Below, in pieces: positions 53,166 to 63,188 of a stretch of 64,000 nt of DNA. Under the pieces are notes generated by a model. That model was not told the DNA's origin and did not search any database. It saw only the letters and a program-made list of their open reading frames with translations. The first letter of the stretch is position 1; each line of letters opens with the position of its first letter. The position numbers were made by a program, and so were the translations under genes. Location: contig NZ_JAPSIY010000002.1 of assembly GCF_031178445.1 (NCBI RefSeq), positions 372,001 to 436,000 of the forward strand, in the 5' to 3' direction. The DNA is from Microbacterium sp. (GTDB lineage Bacteria; Actinomycetota; Actinomycetes; Actinomycetales; Microbacteriaceae).

Positions 53166-54425
53166 ATGCAACGCCTCCTCGTCGCGCTTCTCGCCGCACT
53201 CGACGCCGTCATCGCGGCGGCGGTCGGTCTGGCGACCCTGCTTGCGCCGCTGACCGTGCTCTGGGTGCTGGCCTTCGGGCTCGCCGCAGACTGGGGCGCC
53301 CTCTGGCCGGTCAGCGGAACGCTATGGCGGTTCTCGCACGGTGTGCCGCTCGATGTCGTGCTGCCGGCGCAGTTGCTGTCGAACCTCGCGATCCCGGCTG
53401 AGGCTGCTCGCTTCGCACTCTCCGTGCCGCCGCTCGCGATCCTGCTGTTCACCCTGCTGTTCGCCGCCCGTTCGGGCAGACGAGCCGCCTCCTCGGGGGC
53501 ATGGGCGGTCGGCGTCGCCTCCGGTGCGGGGGTCTTCGCCGCGATCGCCGCCGTGGTCACCTTCAGCGCGCGATCCGAGGTGCTGCGAGACGCGCACTGG
53601 GCAGGAGTCGTCATCCCCACCGCCGTGTACGCGGCAGGGCTCCTCGTCGGGGCGATCCGCTACGCCTGGGCGGAAGGCGACGGCGGGGTCGTCGACCGCG
53701 TGCACGACATCGTCGACGGGTGGAACGAGTGGTCGCCCGTACCTGCGGAGTCGGTGCGCGGCGCCGCGGTGGTCGTCACGGTGCTCGCCGGAGCAGGCGC
53801 GCTCGGCGTCGCAGCGATGACCCTGCTGCGCGGGGGAGAGGTCATCTCGCTCTTCGAAGCGGCACGCGTGGATGTGCTCGGCGCGGTCATGCTGACCCTG
53901 GGACACCTCGCCTATCTGCCTACGCTCGTCGTCTGGTCGGCGAGCTGGTTCGCCGGCCCCGGGTTCGCGCTCGGCACCGGAACCGCCGTGTCGCCGGCAG
54001 GTACACAGCTGGGCGTCCTGCCCGGCATTCCCGTGCTGGGACTCGTGCCCGAGAACTCCTCGATCTGGATGCTCGTGTCGGTGCTCGTGCCGATAGCCGC
54101 CGGAGCGCTCGCCGGCTGGATGATCCGCTCGCGGCTCGTGTGGGAGGGTCAGGGAGAGGAACTCTGGCCCCGTACCGCCATCACCGCCGGTGTCGCCGCG
54201 CTGTCGGCGGGCATGGCGGCGCTGGCCGCCGTGCTCGCATCAGGATCGATCGGGCCGGGGCGGCTCGCGGAGGCGGGTCCGGCGCCGGGGCCGTTCGCGC
54301 TCGCGGTCGGTGTGGAGGTGCTGATCGGCTGCGGCATCCTGATGCTCACACCGCGACATCGCGATGAACTGGCAGAGGAGCGGACCGACCGCTGGCGAGC
54401 CGAGATGGCCGCGCTCGACGACTGA
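53166..54425 (+). CDS. DUF6350-family membrane protein (PerM-like)
   Basis: 419 residues with about nine hydrophobic helices and no signal peptide beyond helix 1 (ALDAVIAAAVGLATLLAPLTVLWVLAFGL). Conserved words include DWGALWPVSGTLWRFSHGVPLDV, LGHLAYLPTLVVWSASWFAGPGF and the TAVSPAGTQLGVLPGIPVLGLVPE loop. The family corresponds to the actinobacterial cell-division protein called PerM in mycobacteria, and the gene normally precedes purN. It ends 43 bases before purN, which has its own -10 box. Confidence 0.8.
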   Translation: MQRLLVALLAALDAVIAAAVGLATLLAPLTVLWVLAFGLAADWGALWPVSGTLWRFSHGVPLDVVLPAQLLSNLAIPAEAARFALSVPPLAILLFTLLFAARSGRRAASSGAWAVGVASGAGVFAAIAAVVTFSARSEVLRDAHWAGVVIPTAVYAAGLLVGAIRYAWAEGDGGVVDRVHDIVDGWNEWSPVPAESVRGAAVVVTVLAGAGALGVAAMTLLRGGEVISLFEAARVDVLGAVMLTLGHLAYLPTLVVWSASWFAGPGFALGTGTAVSPAGTQLGVLPGIPVLGLVPENSSIWMLVSVLVPIAAGALAGWMIRSRLVWEGQGEELWPRTAITAGVAALSAGMAALAAVLASGSIGPGRLAEAGPAPGPFALAVGVEVLIGCGILMLTPRHRDELAEERTDRWRAEMAALDD

Positions 54426-54456
54426 CTCCTCGTCCGGTCGCGAGTGCGGGCCCCGG

Positions 54457-54462
54457 TAGACT
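54457..54462 (+). promoter_or_regulatory. -10 box of purN-purH
   Basis: TAGACT six bases before GTG 54469. Confidence 0.55.
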
Positions 54463-54468
54463 GGCTCG

Positions 54469-55050
54469 GTGCTGACGCTCGCCGTTCTCATCTCAGGTAC
54501 CGGCTCGAACCTGCGAGCCCTGCTCGAGGCCGCCAGCCACCCTGACTTCCCGGCACGCGTGGTTGTCGTCGGCGCCGACCGCGACGCCCCCGGACTGGCC
54601 CACGCCGAAGAGTTCGGCATCCCGTCGTTCACCGTCCCCTTCCACCTGCACGAGAGCCGGGAGCACTGGGGCGAGGAGCTCGCCCGTCAACTCGATGTGT
54701 GGACCCCGGATCTGATCGTGCTCAGCGGACTGATGCGACTGCTGCCGGCATCCGTCGTCGCCCGCTATGCGCCCCGCATCGTGAACACGCATCCCGCGTT
54801 CCTGCCGGAGTTCCCGGGCGCGCACGGCGTGCGGGATGCGCTCGCCGCCGGCGTCACCGAGACCGGCGCCAGCGTGATCGTCGTCGACGACGGCATCGAC
54901 AGCGGCCCCATCCTCGCCCAGGAGCGCATCCCCGTGCTGCCCGGCGACACCGAGCACACCTTGCACGAGCGCATCAAGCCCGTCGAGCGGCGGCTGCTGA
55001 TCGACGTGGTGCGCCGCATCGCCACCGGCGAGCTGACACTCGCCCCCTGA
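54469..55050 (+). CDS. purN: Phosphoribosylglycinamide formyltransferase
   Basis: 193 residues. [15 protein letters not shown] binds the GAR phosphate. The catalytic triad Asn106, His108 and Asp144 appears in [14 protein letters not shown] and DDGIDSGPI at the same numbers as in the E. coli enzyme. It transfers a formyl group from 10-formyl-THF to GAR, the third step of purine synthesis. Followed 36 bases later by purH. Confidence 0.95.
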   Translation: MLTLAVLISGTGSNLRALLEAASHPDFPARVVVVGADRDAPGLAHAEEFGIPSFTVPFHLHESREHWGEELARQLDVWTPDLIVLSGLMRLLPASVVARYAPRIVNTHPAFLPEFPGAHGVRDALAAGVTETGASVIVVDDGIDSGPILAQERIPVLPGDTEHTLHERIKPVERRLLIDVVRRIATGELTLAP

Positions 55051-55086
55051 CCCCTCCCCAGAACGCCCGAACGAAGGAGCATTCCC

Positions 55087-56694
55087 ATGGCCGGCCCCCG
55101 CCTGGACCCCTCGCTGTACCGCGACCGCGATCTCGTTCCGATCCGCCGCGCACTCGTGTCGGTGAGCGACAAGTCCGGCCTGCTCGAGCTCGCGGGCGCT
55201 CTCGCCGAAGCGGACGTCGAGATCGTGTCGACCGGCTCGACCGCCGCGACCATCCGCGACGCCGGGTACGAGGTGACCGACGTCGCCGCCGTCACCGGAG
55301 TGGCCGAGATGCTCGACGGCCGCGTCAAGACGCTCCACCCGAAGGTGCACGGCGGCCTCCTTGCCGACCTGCGCCTCGAGGACCACGCGCGCCAGCTGGG
55401 CGACCTCGGCATCGAGCCCTTCGAACTCGTGGTCGTCAACCTGTACCCGTTCGTCGAGACCGTGGCATCCGGCGCTGAGCCCGACGCGGTCGTCGAGCAG
55501 ATCGACATCGGCGGCCCCGCGATGGTCCGCGCCGCCGCGAAGAACCACGCGAACGTCGCGATCGTCGTCTCGCCGGAGTCGTACCCCGCGATCATCGAGG
55601 CGATCGCCGAGGGCGGCACCACACTCAGCCAGCGCCGCGAGCTGGCGGCGCGAGCGTTCTCGCACACGGCCACCTACGACTCCGCCGTCGCCCAGTGGTT
55701 CGCGGAGGGCACTCTCGCCGACAACGGCGATCTCCCCGCGCACCTGACCATCAAGGCGGAGCGGCTCGCCACACTGCGCTACGGCGAGAACTCCCACCAG
55801 CGCGGTGCGATCTACACGCGCGCCGGCGGGCATGGCATCGCGCAGGCGACACAGCTGCAGGGCAAGGAGATGTCGTACAACAACTACGTCGACGCGGATG
55901 CCGCGCTGCGTGCGGCGTACGACATGGTGCTGCCGGCCGTGGCGATCATCAAGCACGCCAACCCGTGCGGAATCGCGACCACTGCCCCCAACGCGCTCGA
56001 CCCGATCGCGAGCGCGCATCTGCGAGCGCACGAGTGTGACCCGGTGTCGGCGTACGGCGGCGTGATCGCCACCAATGGAACGGTCACGCTGAAGATGGCC
56101 GAGAACCTGAAGGACATCTTCACCGAGGTCATCGTGGCGCCGGACTTCGAGCCTGCGGCCCTCGCCGTGTTCAAGGCCAAGAAGAACCTGCGACTGCTGA
56201 AGCTGCCCGACGACTGGCAGCAGGAGCGCATGGACGTGCGCCTGGTGTCGGGTGGACTGTTGCTTCAGGACGCCGACCGCTTCCCGGACGACATCGTCTC
56301 GGTCGCCAAGAACTGGGAGCTGGTTTCCGGTGAGCGCCCGGACGACGCCGAGATGGAGAACCTCATCTTCGCGTGGAAGGCATGCCGCGCGGTGAAGTCG
56401 AACGCGATCGTGCTCGCCAAGGGCAACGCGACCGTCGGCGTGGGCATGGGCCAGGTGAACCGGGTCGACTCGTGCCGCCTCGCCGTCGAGCGGGCGGGAG
56501 ACCGCGCGGCGGGCTCGGTCGCCGCATCTGACGCGTTCTTCCCGTTCGCGGACGGTCCCCAGGTGCTCATCGACGCGGGCATCAAGGCGATCGTGCAGCC
56601 CGGCGGGTCGGTGCGCGACGAGGAGGTCGTGGATGCGGCGCGCAAGGCCGGCGTGACGATGTTCTTCACCGGCGAGCGTCACTTCTTCCACTGA
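55087..56694 (+). CDS. purH: Bifunctional AICAR formyltransferase / IMP cyclohydrolase
   Basis: 535 residues. The N-terminal IMP cyclohydrolase has [28 protein letters not shown] and [17 protein letters not shown]. The central [16 protein letters not shown] is a conserved motif. The AICAR transformylase has [18 protein letters not shown] with the catalytic Lys-His pair, and [10 protein letters not shown], ending GERHFFH. It completes IMP synthesis. AAGGAG precedes the ATG; cotranscribed with purN. Confidence 0.97.
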   Translation: MAGPRLDPSLYRDRDLVPIRRALVSVSDKSGLLELAGALAEADVEIVSTGSTAATIRDAGYEVTDVAAVTGVAEMLDGRVKTLHPKVHGGLLADLRLEDHARQLGDLGIEPFELVVVNLYPFVETVASGAEPDAVVEQIDIGGPAMVRAAAKNHANVAIVVSPESYPAIIEAIAEGGTTLSQRRELAARAFSHTATYDSAVAQWFAEGTLADNGDLPAHLTIKAERLATLRYGENSHQRGAIYTRAGGHGIAQATQLQGKEMSYNNYVDADAALRAAYDMVLPAVAIIKHANPCGIATTAPNALDPIASAHLRAHECDPVSAYGGVIATNGTVTLKMAENLKDIFTEVIVAPDFEPAALAVFKAKKNLRLLKLPDDWQQERMDVRLVSGGLLLQDADRFPDDIVSVAKNWELVSGERPDDAEMENLIFAWKACRAVKSNAIVLAKGNATVGVGMGQVNRVDSCRLAVERAGDRAAGSVAASDAFFPFADGPQVLIDAGIKAIVQPGGSVRDEEVVDAARKAGVTMFFTGERHFFH

Positions 56695-56714
56695 TCCCCA
56701 CGCGCCCCTCGGCA

Positions 56715-56907
56715 CAGCGCTTCGCGCTGCGCCGAGCCTCCGGGGCGCGCGGGGCCCCTCTGAGGTGCGGGGGCCCTGGCCTTCGGCGTTGAGCTCCTTA
56801 CAGCGCTTCGCGCTGCGCCGAGCCTCCGGGTCGCGCGGGGCGCCTCTGGGGTGGAGGGTCGCTGACCTTCGGTGTTGAGCTCCTTCCAGTGCTTCGCGCT
56901 GCGCCGA
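56715..56907 (+). repeat. 86-bp tandem repeat, two full copies and a partial third
   Basis: Units start at 56715, 56801 and 56887 with CAGCGCTTCGCGCTGCGCC (CAGTGCTTCG in the third), which folds as CAGCG-CTTCG-CGCTG. The two full copies differ at roughly ten positions by eye. It fills most of the 296-bp gap after purH; no gene is visible. Confidence 0.8.
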
Positions 56908-56936
56908 GGCGCGTCTCGCCGTCGATTCCCGCCAAC

Positions 56937-56980
56937 TGTCACGTCCGATTTCCGCCAGCCGGCGGGAATCGGACGTGACA
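56937..56980. promoter_or_regulatory. 44-bp near-perfect dyad just upstream of the Ada-AlkA gene
   Basis: The arms begin TGTCACGTCCGATT and end AATCGGACGTGACA, and the palindrome continues through the centre with only a few mismatches. It ends ten bases before ATG 56991. Candidate operator for Ada autoregulation, or a terminator/hairpin. Confidence 0.6.
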
Positions 56981-56990
56981 GGGTAGAGGC

Positions 56991-58505
56991 ATGAACGCAC
57001 CGACGATGACCTTCGACGAGCGGTACCGCGCGATCAGCTCGCGTGACACCCGGTTCGACGGGCAGTTCGTCACCGCGGTCAGGTCGACCGGCATCTACTG
57101 TCGGCCGAGCTGCCCTGCGCGCACGCCCCTGGCAGCGAACGTGACCTTCTACCCGACCAGCGCCGCCGCGCACGAAGCGGGGTACCGCGCGTGCAAACGC
57201 TGTCTGCCTGAGGCGGCGCCGGGCTCGCCCGATTGGGACGTGCGCGGTGACCTCGCCGCTCGTGCCATGCGGCTCATCGCGGACGGGGTCGTGGAGCGCG
57301 AAGGCGTCACGGGACTCGCCACGCGACTCGGATACTCATCCCGCCACCTGACCCGACTGCTCGTCGCAGAGCTCGGTGCGGGGCCGCTGGCCTTGTCACG
57401 AGCGCAGCGAGCGCACACCGCACGCATGCTCCTGGTCGGCACTGACCTGCCCATCGCCGACGTCGCGTTCTCAGCCGGCTTCGCCAGCATCCGCCAGTTC
57501 AACGACACGATCCGCGAGGTGTTCGACCTGGCACCGGGCGCGCTCCGTGCCCGGCGCCACCTCGGTTCCGGGGCGCAGGAGCAACTTCCCGGATCGATCG
57601 ATCTGCTGCTGCCGCACCGCGACCCGATCGACACCGATGGACTCTTCGCGTGGATGGCCGCGCGTGCGATCCCCGGCGCCGAGGAGGCCGGAACATCCAG
57701 CTTCGCCCGCCACCTGCGACTGGCCGGCGGCCCGGCGTGGTTCGAGCTCCGTCGCGGCGATGACGGCCGCATGCGTCTGCGCGCCAGGCTGACCAGGCTC
57801 GGCGATCTCTCACCTCTGGTCGCTCGCGCCAGGCGGCTCTTCGATCTCGACGCCGATCCGCTCGCCGTCGACGAGGCGCTCGCAGTGCATCCCGAGCTCG
57901 GGCCCCTCGTCGCCCGGGTACCAGGTATCCGGGTTCCAGGGGCCGTCGACCCGCACGAGATGCTGATCCGAGCCATGATCGGCCAGCAGATCACGGTCGC
58001 CGCCGCCCGCACCGCGCTCACCGCCCTCACCGAGGCCCTCGGCGAACGCGTCGGCGACGGCGAGGCCTCCGGCACGCTCTTCCCGACCATGACCGCGATC
58101 GCGGAGCGCGGGGCCGAGGTGCTGCGAGGTCCCGCGGCACGCATCCGAGCCGTCACCGGCGCCGCCGCAGCGCTCGCCGACGGCTCTCTGACGCTTGGCG
58201 TCGGCGACGACGCGGCGACACAGCGGGCTGCACTGCTAGCCATGCCTGGAATCGGCCCGTGGACGGCCGACTACGTGCGGATGCGGGTCATCGGCGATCC
58301 GGACGTGCTGCTCCCGGGTGATGTGGCCATGCGTGCCGGTGCCGCGGCGGCCGGCATCCCGAACGACCCGGCGGGCGTCGTGGAATGGGCTGCCCGGACC
58401 GCACCATGGCGCAGCTACCTCACCGCGCACCTGTGGCGTGCGGCACCCGTGCGTCCCACCCGGCGTGCGGCGAGAAGGACCGAATCCGAGAAGGAGTCAT
58501 CATGA
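56991..58505 (+). CDS. Ada-type regulator fused to AlkA 3-methyladenine DNA glycosylase
   Basis: 504 residues, three parts. The Ada N-terminal zinc domain (about 8-80) has Cys37, Cys41, Cys68 and Cys71 (YCRPSC, CKRC); Cys37 is the expected methylphosphotriester acceptor. An AraC-type HTH (about 85-185) has [27 protein letters not shown]. The AlkA glycosylase (about 200-490) has [15 protein letters not shown] and the HhH motif [33 protein letters not shown], with catalytic Asp. It senses methylation, activates repair genes and removes alkylated bases. Overlaps ogt by ATGA. Confidence 0.93.
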   Translation: MNAPTMTFDERYRAISSRDTRFDGQFVTAVRSTGIYCRPSCPARTPLAANVTFYPTSAAAHEAGYRACKRCLPEAAPGSPDWDVRGDLAARAMRLIADGVVEREGVTGLATRLGYSSRHLTRLLVAELGAGPLALSRAQRAHTARMLLVGTDLPIADVAFSAGFASIRQFNDTIREVFDLAPGALRARRHLGSGAQEQLPGSIDLLLPHRDPIDTDGLFAWMAARAIPGAEEAGTSSFARHLRLAGGPAWFELRRGDDGRMRLRARLTRLGDLSPLVARARRLFDLDADPLAVDEALAVHPELGPLVARVPGIRVPGAVDPHEMLIRAMIGQQITVAAARTALTALTEALGERVGDGEASGTLFPTMTAIAERGAEVLRGPAARIRAVTGAAAALADGSLTLGVGDDAATQRAALLAMPGIGPWTADYVRMRVIGDPDVLLPGDVAMRAGAAAAGIPNDPAGVVEWAARTAPWRSYLTAHLWRAAPVRPTRRAARRTESEKESS

Positions 58506-58999
58506 ACGCTGTCATTCAGACCGTCGACACCGCCGACGGCGCCCTCACGATCCTCGCCGACGACGAGCAGAGGGTGCTGGCCTCGGGCTGGAGCGCCGAC
58601 CATGACGCGATCATCGCGCGCGTGCACCCGTCGCTGCGTCCAGCAGCCGTTCGCGACGGCCAGACGGATGCCGCGGCTGCGGCGCTCGCCTACTACAGCG
58701 GCGACCTGGCGGCCATCGACAGGGTGACCGTGCATCAGCGCGGCACTGCGCTCATGCACGCAGGCTGGGAGGCGTTGCGTCGCATCGAGCCCGGCCGCCC
58801 GCTGACGTACACCGAGTTCGCCACCGCGCTCGGCAGCCCGCAAGCCGTGCGTGCCGCCGCCTCGATCTGCGCCCGCAACGCGCCCGCGCTGTTCGTGCCG
58901 TGCCACCGCGTGCTGCGCTCCGACGGCTCTCTCGGCGGCTTCGCCTGGGGGCTCGATGTGAAGCAGAGCCTGCTGGACAGGGAAGCTGCAGCCCGTTGA
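58502..58999 (+). CDS. ogt: Methylated-DNA-[protein]-cysteine S-methyltransferase
   Basis: 165 residues. [43 protein letters not shown] is the DNA-binding and active-site region; Cys134 in PCHR is the suicide acceptor for O6-methylguanine. [17 protein letters not shown] closes it. Translationally coupled to the Ada-AlkA gene, giving a two-gene adaptive-response operon with all Ada functions split between them. Confidence 0.93.
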   Translation: MNAVIQTVDTADGALTILADDEQRVLASGWSADHDAIIARVHPSLRPAAVRDGQTDAAAAALAYYSGDLAAIDRVTVHQRGTALMHAGWEALRRIEPGRPLTYTEFATALGSPQAVRAAASICARNAPALFVPCHRVLRSDGSLGGFAWGLDVKQSLLDREAAAR

Positions 59000-59026
59000 G
59001 CGGAACGGACGACTGAGCGGGGCGGG

Positions 59027-59060
59027 AGTGGTCGGCGCCGATACCACGGCGTCGACCACT
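59027..59060 (+). terminator. Terminator of the ada-alkA/ogt operon
   Basis: 14-bp stem AGTGGTCGGCGCCG/CGGCGTCGACCACT with one G-U pair and a 6-nt loop, 27 bases after the ogt stop. Confidence 0.75.
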
Positions 59061-59098
59061 CGGTGCCGGAAAGCGCTGACCGGAAACAGGAATTCCTC

Positions 59099-59128
59099 TT
59101 GCCCCCAGCGGGTTCATAGGAATAGGCT
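59099..59128 (+). promoter_or_regulatory. Promoter of the leader ORF and ABC exporter
   Basis: TTGCCC (59099-59104), 18-bp spacer, TAGGCT (59123-59128). It implies a leader of about 210 bases before the first ABC gene, unlike the leaderless neighbours. Confidence 0.6.
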
Positions 59129-59179
59129 CGAAGGCTGTCGCGCCGACCGGCCGACGAAGCCGATCCCGAGGAGGACACC

Positions 59180-59242
59180 ATGATCTCGACAGTCCCGCAG
59201 TTCATCGCCCTCGGCTCGCGCGCGCCTCTGCTGCGCCGTTAG
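59180..59242 (+). CDS. 20-residue leader peptide upstream of ABC exporter genes
   Basis: ATG 59180 to TAG 59242 encodes MISTVPQFIA-LGSRAPLLRR. A strong Shine-Dalgarno GAGGAGGA (59168-59175) lies four bases before the ATG, much better than that of the downstream ABC gene. Downstream are inverted repeats GACGCG-N8-CGCGTC (59254-59273) and GGATGCCGCGGCATCC (59288-59303). GTCCTCC at 59271-59277 is complementary to GGAGGAC of the leader SD. The layout suits translation-dependent attenuation. The peptide matches no family I can name. Confidence 0.6.
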   Translation: MISTVPQFIALGSRAPLLRR

Positions 59243-59344
59243 AAACCGCGAGCGACGCGCTTCCGTTCGCGTCCTCCGCCTGATTCAGGATGCCGCGGCA
59301 TCCCATCCACCGTCTTCGTCGTCCGCTCATAACGCCTGAGAGTC
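59243..59344 (+). promoter_or_regulatory. Structured leader between the uORF and the ABC exporter gene
   Basis: Contains the two inverted repeats named in the leader-peptide entry and a weak ribosome site before ATG 59345. No T-run, so translational rather than transcriptional control is possible. Confidence 0.4.
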
Positions 59345-61267
59345 ATGTCTGCCACGCAATCCTCGTCATCCCTGTCCACCTTCGCCGCACTCTGGCGCCT
59401 GAAACCGTTCGTCCGCCCGATCGTCGGACGTCTCATCGGTGGCGCGCTGAGCGCACTCGGGGCCGCCGTCATCGCCCTGATGATCCCCATCGTGCTCGAG
59501 CAGCTCGTGGCCGGCCCGCTGAAATCAGGCGTGGTCGGCCTGATCCTCGCGGGGGCGTTCGCCGTGTTCGCTCTCGCGCTCGGTGAGGCGGTCATGGTCT
59601 GGCTGCGCCGCTGGTTCGTGCTGACCCCCGCCACCGAGGTCGAGTTCCAGATGCGCTCCGAGCTCTACTCGCGGCTGCAGTCGCTGCCGGTCTCCTTCCA
59701 CGACCGCTGGCAGTCGGGCCAGCTCCTCAGCCGCATGATGCAGGACATCGGTCTCATCCGACGCTGGCTGGCGTTCGGCCTGATCCTGCTGGTCGTCAAC
59801 ATCCTCACGATCATCATCGGCGCGGTGCTGCTGTTCCAATGGCACTGGCTGCTCGGTGTGATCTTCCTCGTCACCGGCATCCCGATGTGGATCCAGGGCT
59901 ACCTGTTCGAGAAGCGCTACGGCACGCTGGCGCGGCGCAGCCAGGACCAGGCCGGCGACCTCGCCACCAGCGTCGAGGAGAGCGTGCACGGCATCCGCGT
60001 GCTCAAGGCGTTCGGCCGTGGCAAGCACGCCCTGAGCCGGTTCAGCCGCCAGGCCGAGACGCTGCGCGAGACCGAGCTCAGCAAGGCGCGCGCCATCGCC
60101 GAGATCTGGTTCTGGCTCGACCTGATGCCGCAGATCGCCTTCGGCCTCAGCCTGATCTCGGGCATCTGGCTCATCTGGCAGGGAGCGATCGAACTGCCGC
60201 AGCTGTTCGCGTTCTTCGCGATGGCGACGGTGCTGCGCTGGCCGATCGAGTCGATCGGCTTCCTGTTCTCGTTCATGCTGGATGCCCGCACGGCCACCGA
60301 CCGGGTGTTCGAGATCTTCCAGGCCACGAACACGATCACCGATCCTGAGAAGCCGGTGCGGATCGACGAGCCGCGCGGAGAGCTCGCCTTCGAGGGTGCG
60401 CATTTCCGCTATCAGGATGCCGGTGCGTCCGAGCGCGACCTGCTCGACGGCATCGACCTCGTGCTTCGCCCTGGCGAGACCATGGCGTTGGTCGGACTCA
60501 CGGGTTCGGGCAAGACGACGCTCACCACGCTGCCTGCCCGCCTGTACGACGTGACGGCGGGTCGGGTCACCCTCGACGGTGTCGACGTGCGCGACCTGGA
60601 GCTGTCGGACCTGCGTAGGCACGTCGCGATGGCCTTCGAGGACGCCACGCTCTTCTCGGCCTCCGTGCGCGAGAACGTGCTGCTCGGCCGGGCGGACCTC
60701 GACCTGCACAGCGAAGAGGCTGAGCGTGTGCTGCGCGAAGCCCTGGATGTCGCACAGGCCGGCTTCGTCGACTCGCTCCCCGAGGGCGTGGAGACGATCA
60801 TCGGCGAAGAGGGGCTCAGCCTCTCGGGCGGGCAGCGACAGCGACTCGCGCTCGCGCGCGCCGTCGCGGCGAAGCCCAAGGTGCTGGTGCTCGACGACCC
60901 GCTGTCGGCGCTCGACGTCGACACCGAGGCGCTCGTGGAGGAAGCGCTGCGGCACGTGCTTGCCGATACCACGGCGCTGATCGTGGCGCATCGCCCTTCG
61001 ACAGTCGCACTGGCCGACAGGGTGGCCCTTCTCGAGCGTGGCCGGATCACCGCCGTCGGCACGCACAGCGAGCTGCTGCGCACGAGCGCGCACTATCGCC
61101 ACGTCATCTCGAGCCTCGAGGCCGAGGAGGCCGCTCGCACCGGCGCCATCCCGATCATCACGGATGCGGTCGCCGAGGCGCACGCCGCCGAGGTGCACGC
61201 CGCTGAGGAAGCGGAGGCCGCCGTCACCGAAGCAGAAGTCGACGAGGAAGAGGAGGTGCAGGCATGA
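59345..61267 (+). CDS. ABC exporter half-transporter 1 (degenerate-site subunit)
   Basis: 640 residues. Six-helix exporter domain (about 1-320, [23 protein letters not shown] coupling helix; [16 protein letters not shown]), then the ATPase with Walker [10 protein letters not shown] (about 385), signature [15 protein letters not shown], Walker [13 protein letters not shown] and H-loop AHRPST. Asp replaces the catalytic Glu after Walker B, so its nucleotide site is expected to be poorly hydrolytic. A ~50-residue Glu/Ala-rich tail ends the protein. It pairs with the next gene (ATGA overlap) as in BmrCD/LmrCD-type multidrug exporters. Confidence 0.92.
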   Translation: MSATQSSSSLSTFAALWRLKPFVRPIVGRLIGGALSALGAAVIALMIPIVLEQLVAGPLKSGVVGLILAGAFAVFALALGEAVMVWLRRWFVLTPATEVEFQMRSELYSRLQSLPVSFHDRWQSGQLLSRMMQDIGLIRRWLAFGLILLVVNILTIIIGAVLLFQWHWLLGVIFLVTGIPMWIQGYLFEKRYGTLARRSQDQAGDLATSVEESVHGIRVLKAFGRGKHALSRFSRQAETLRETELSKARAIAEIWFWLDLMPQIAFGLSLISGIWLIWQGAIELPQLFAFFAMATVLRWPIESIGFLFSFMLDARTATDRVFEIFQATNTITDPEKPVRIDEPRGELAFEGAHFRYQDAGASERDLLDGIDLVLRPGETMALVGLTGSGKTTLTTLPARLYDVTAGRVTLDGVDVRDLELSDLRRHVAMAFEDATLFSASVRENVLLGRADLDLHSEEAERVLREALDVAQAGFVDSLPEGVETIIGEEGLSLSGGQRQRLALARAVAAKPKVLVLDDPLSALDVDTEALVEEALRHVLADTTALIVAHRPSTVALADRVALLERGRITAVGTHSELLRTSAHYRHVISSLEAEEAARTGAIPIITDAVAEAHAAEVHAAEEAEAAVTEAEVDEEEEVQA

Positions 61268-63072
61268 CCATCACCGGTACCCAGGACGAGGACCGCTCCA
61301 ACTACACCAAGGAGGAGAGCCGCGCCATCAGGCAGCGATCGCTGCGCCTGCTCGGGTCGCTGATCCACCCGCTGCGCCTGCGCATCGTGATCGCAGCGAT
61401 CGTGCTCGTCGTGTCGACCGCGCTGCAGGTCGCCGGGCCCATTCTGATCGGCATCGGACTCGATCGGGCGCTGCCCGTGCTGCTCGAGGAAAGCGACTGG
61501 ATGCCCGCGTTCATGATCACGGCGATCTTCCTGATCGCCGGCATCAGCGCATCCGCGCTGATCGGGATCTACGTCGTGCTCGCAGCCCGCATCACCCAGG
61601 CGGTGCTGCTCGACCTGCGCAAACGCATCTTCCTGCACACCCAGCGCCTCAGCCTCGAGTTCCACGAGTCGTACACCTCGGGGCGGATCATCTCGAGGCA
61701 GACCAGTGACCTTGACTCCATCCGCGAGCTGCTCGACGGCGGTCTGAACAACCTCGTCTCCGGCGTGCTGTTCGGCCTGTTCACCTTCATCGCGCTCGTC
61801 ATCGCCGACTGGCAGGCCGGCGCGATCCTCGCGCTCGCCGGCGTCCCGCTGGTGCTGCTGATGCGCTGGTTCTACCGTCGCTCGCAGTTGGTGTACCGCG
61901 AATCGCGCGTGATCAGCGCGAAAGTGATCGTGCAGTTCGTCGAGACGATGACCGGCATCCGCGCAGTGAAGTCCTTCCGCAAGGAGCCGCGCAACGACGA
62001 GACCTTCCGCAAGATCGCCGGCGACTATCGCGATGTGAACCGGCGATCGATGGTGCTGTTCGGCACTTTCGAGCCCGGACTGATGGCCGTCGCGGCGCTC
62101 ACTCTGGCGCTGGTGGTGCTGTGGGGCGGCATCCGGGTGTCCGAGGGCGTGCTCGGTGTCGGCGTGCTGCTGTCGACCGTGCTGTACGTGCGCAACTTCT
62201 TCGCGCCCATGCAGGAGATCGCGATGTTCTTGAACTCCTACCAGTCCGCCACGGCGGCGCTGGAGAAGGTCTCCGGCGTTCTCGAGGAGCAGCCGACGGT
62301 GCCGGACCCGGAGCGGCCGGTCGACCTGTGGGAGTCGCGTGGCGCGATCCGCTTCGACGAGGTCACCTTCGGATACAACGGCGAGAAGACGATCCTGCCG
62401 AACTTCACGCTCGACATCCCCGCCGGCCAGACGATCGCGCTGGTGGGCACCACCGGAGCGGGAAAGTCGACGCTCGCGAAGCTCGTGTCGCGGTTCTACG
62501 ACCCGACCAAGGGCAGGGTCACGCTCGACGGCGTCGACCTGCGGATGCTGCATCCGAAGGATCTGCGCAGGGCGATCGTGATGGTCACCCAGGAGGCATA
62601 CCTGTTCAGCGGAACGGTGGCCGACAACATCGCGCTGGGCAAGCCGGACGCGACGCTCGATGAGATCCGCGCGGCTGCGCGCGCGGTCGGCGCCGACGAG
62701 TTCATCTCGTCGCTGCCCGACGGCTACAACACCGACGTGAACAAGCGCGGCGGCCGCGTTTCGGCGGGGCAGCGTCAGCTGATCTCCTTCGCCCGCGCGT
62801 TCCTCGCCGATCCGGCAGTGCTGATCCTCGATGAGGCGACCGCATCACTCGACATCCCGTCCGAGCGGCTCATCCAGGACGCGCTTCAGACTCTGTTGGC
62901 CGACCGCACGGCGATCATCATCGCGCACCGCCTTTCGACGGTCGCGATCGCCGATCGCGTGCTGGTGATGGAGCACGGACGCATCATCGAGGACGACTCG
63001 CCCGATGCGCTCATCGGCGGTACGGGCAAGTTCGCCCAGCTGCACGCGGCGTGGCAGCAGACGCTGGTCTGA
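61264..63072 (+). CDS. ABC exporter half-transporter 2 (catalytic subunit)
   Basis: 602 residues. Exporter domain with [32 protein letters not shown] and [19 protein letters not shown]. The ATPase has Walker [10 protein letters not shown], signature [15 protein letters not shown], canonical Walker [13 protein letters not shown] with catalytic Glu, and H-loop AHRLST. The signature is altered (VSAGQ for LSGGQ). In a heterodimer it faces the Asp-bearing site of the partner, giving one degenerate and one active ATP site. Substrates are probably drugs, lipids or peptides; not decidable here. Confidence 0.92.
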   Translation: MTITGTQDEDRSNYTKEESRAIRQRSLRLLGSLIHPLRLRIVIAAIVLVVSTALQVAGPILIGIGLDRALPVLLEESDWMPAFMITAIFLIAGISASALIGIYVVLAARITQAVLLDLRKRIFLHTQRLSLEFHESYTSGRIISRQTSDLDSIRELLDGGLNNLVSGVLFGLFTFIALVIADWQAGAILALAGVPLVLLMRWFYRRSQLVYRESRVISAKVIVQFVETMTGIRAVKSFRKEPRNDETFRKIAGDYRDVNRRSMVLFGTFEPGLMAVAALTLALVVLWGGIRVSEGVLGVGVLLSTVLYVRNFFAPMQEIAMFLNSYQSATAALEKVSGVLEEQPTVPDPERPVDLWESRGAIRFDEVTFGYNGEKTILPNFTLDIPAGQTIALVGTTGAGKSTLAKLVSRFYDPTKGRVTLDGVDLRMLHPKDLRRAIVMVTQEAYLFSGTVADNIALGKPDATLDEIRAAARAVGADEFISSLPDGYNTDVNKRGGRVSAGQRQLISFARAFLADPAVLILDEATASLDIPSERLIQDALQTLLADRTAIIIAHRLSTVAIADRVLVMEHGRIIEDDSPDALIGGTGKFAQLHAAWQQTLV

Positions 63073-63100
63073 GCCCTGCCGAGACGAACAGGGATAGCGT

Positions 63101-63144
63101 GTGCCCGCCGGTGACCGATCGCGATGGTCGGCGCAGGCGGGCAC
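63101..63144 (+). terminator. Hairpin after the ABC exporter operon
   Basis: GTGCCCGCC (63101-63109) pairs with GGCGGGCAC (63136-63144), with an inner GACC/GGTC pair, 28 bases after the stop. Confidence 0.6.
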
Positions 63145-63176
63145 GTCCATCTGTTCTCCGGCCGGTGGTGCGTGGT

Positions 63177-63182
63177 TAGGTT
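63177..63182 (+). promoter_or_regulatory. -10 box of the last gene
   Basis: TAGGTT six bases before GTG 63189. Confidence 0.5.
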
Positions 63183-63188
63183 GAAGGT

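Noticed and set aside
59091..59098. AATTCCTC next to GGAATTCC as an operator of the ABC exporter
   Set aside because: GGAATTCC is a short chance palindrome (an EcoRI-containing word) with no second copy and no regulator nearby.
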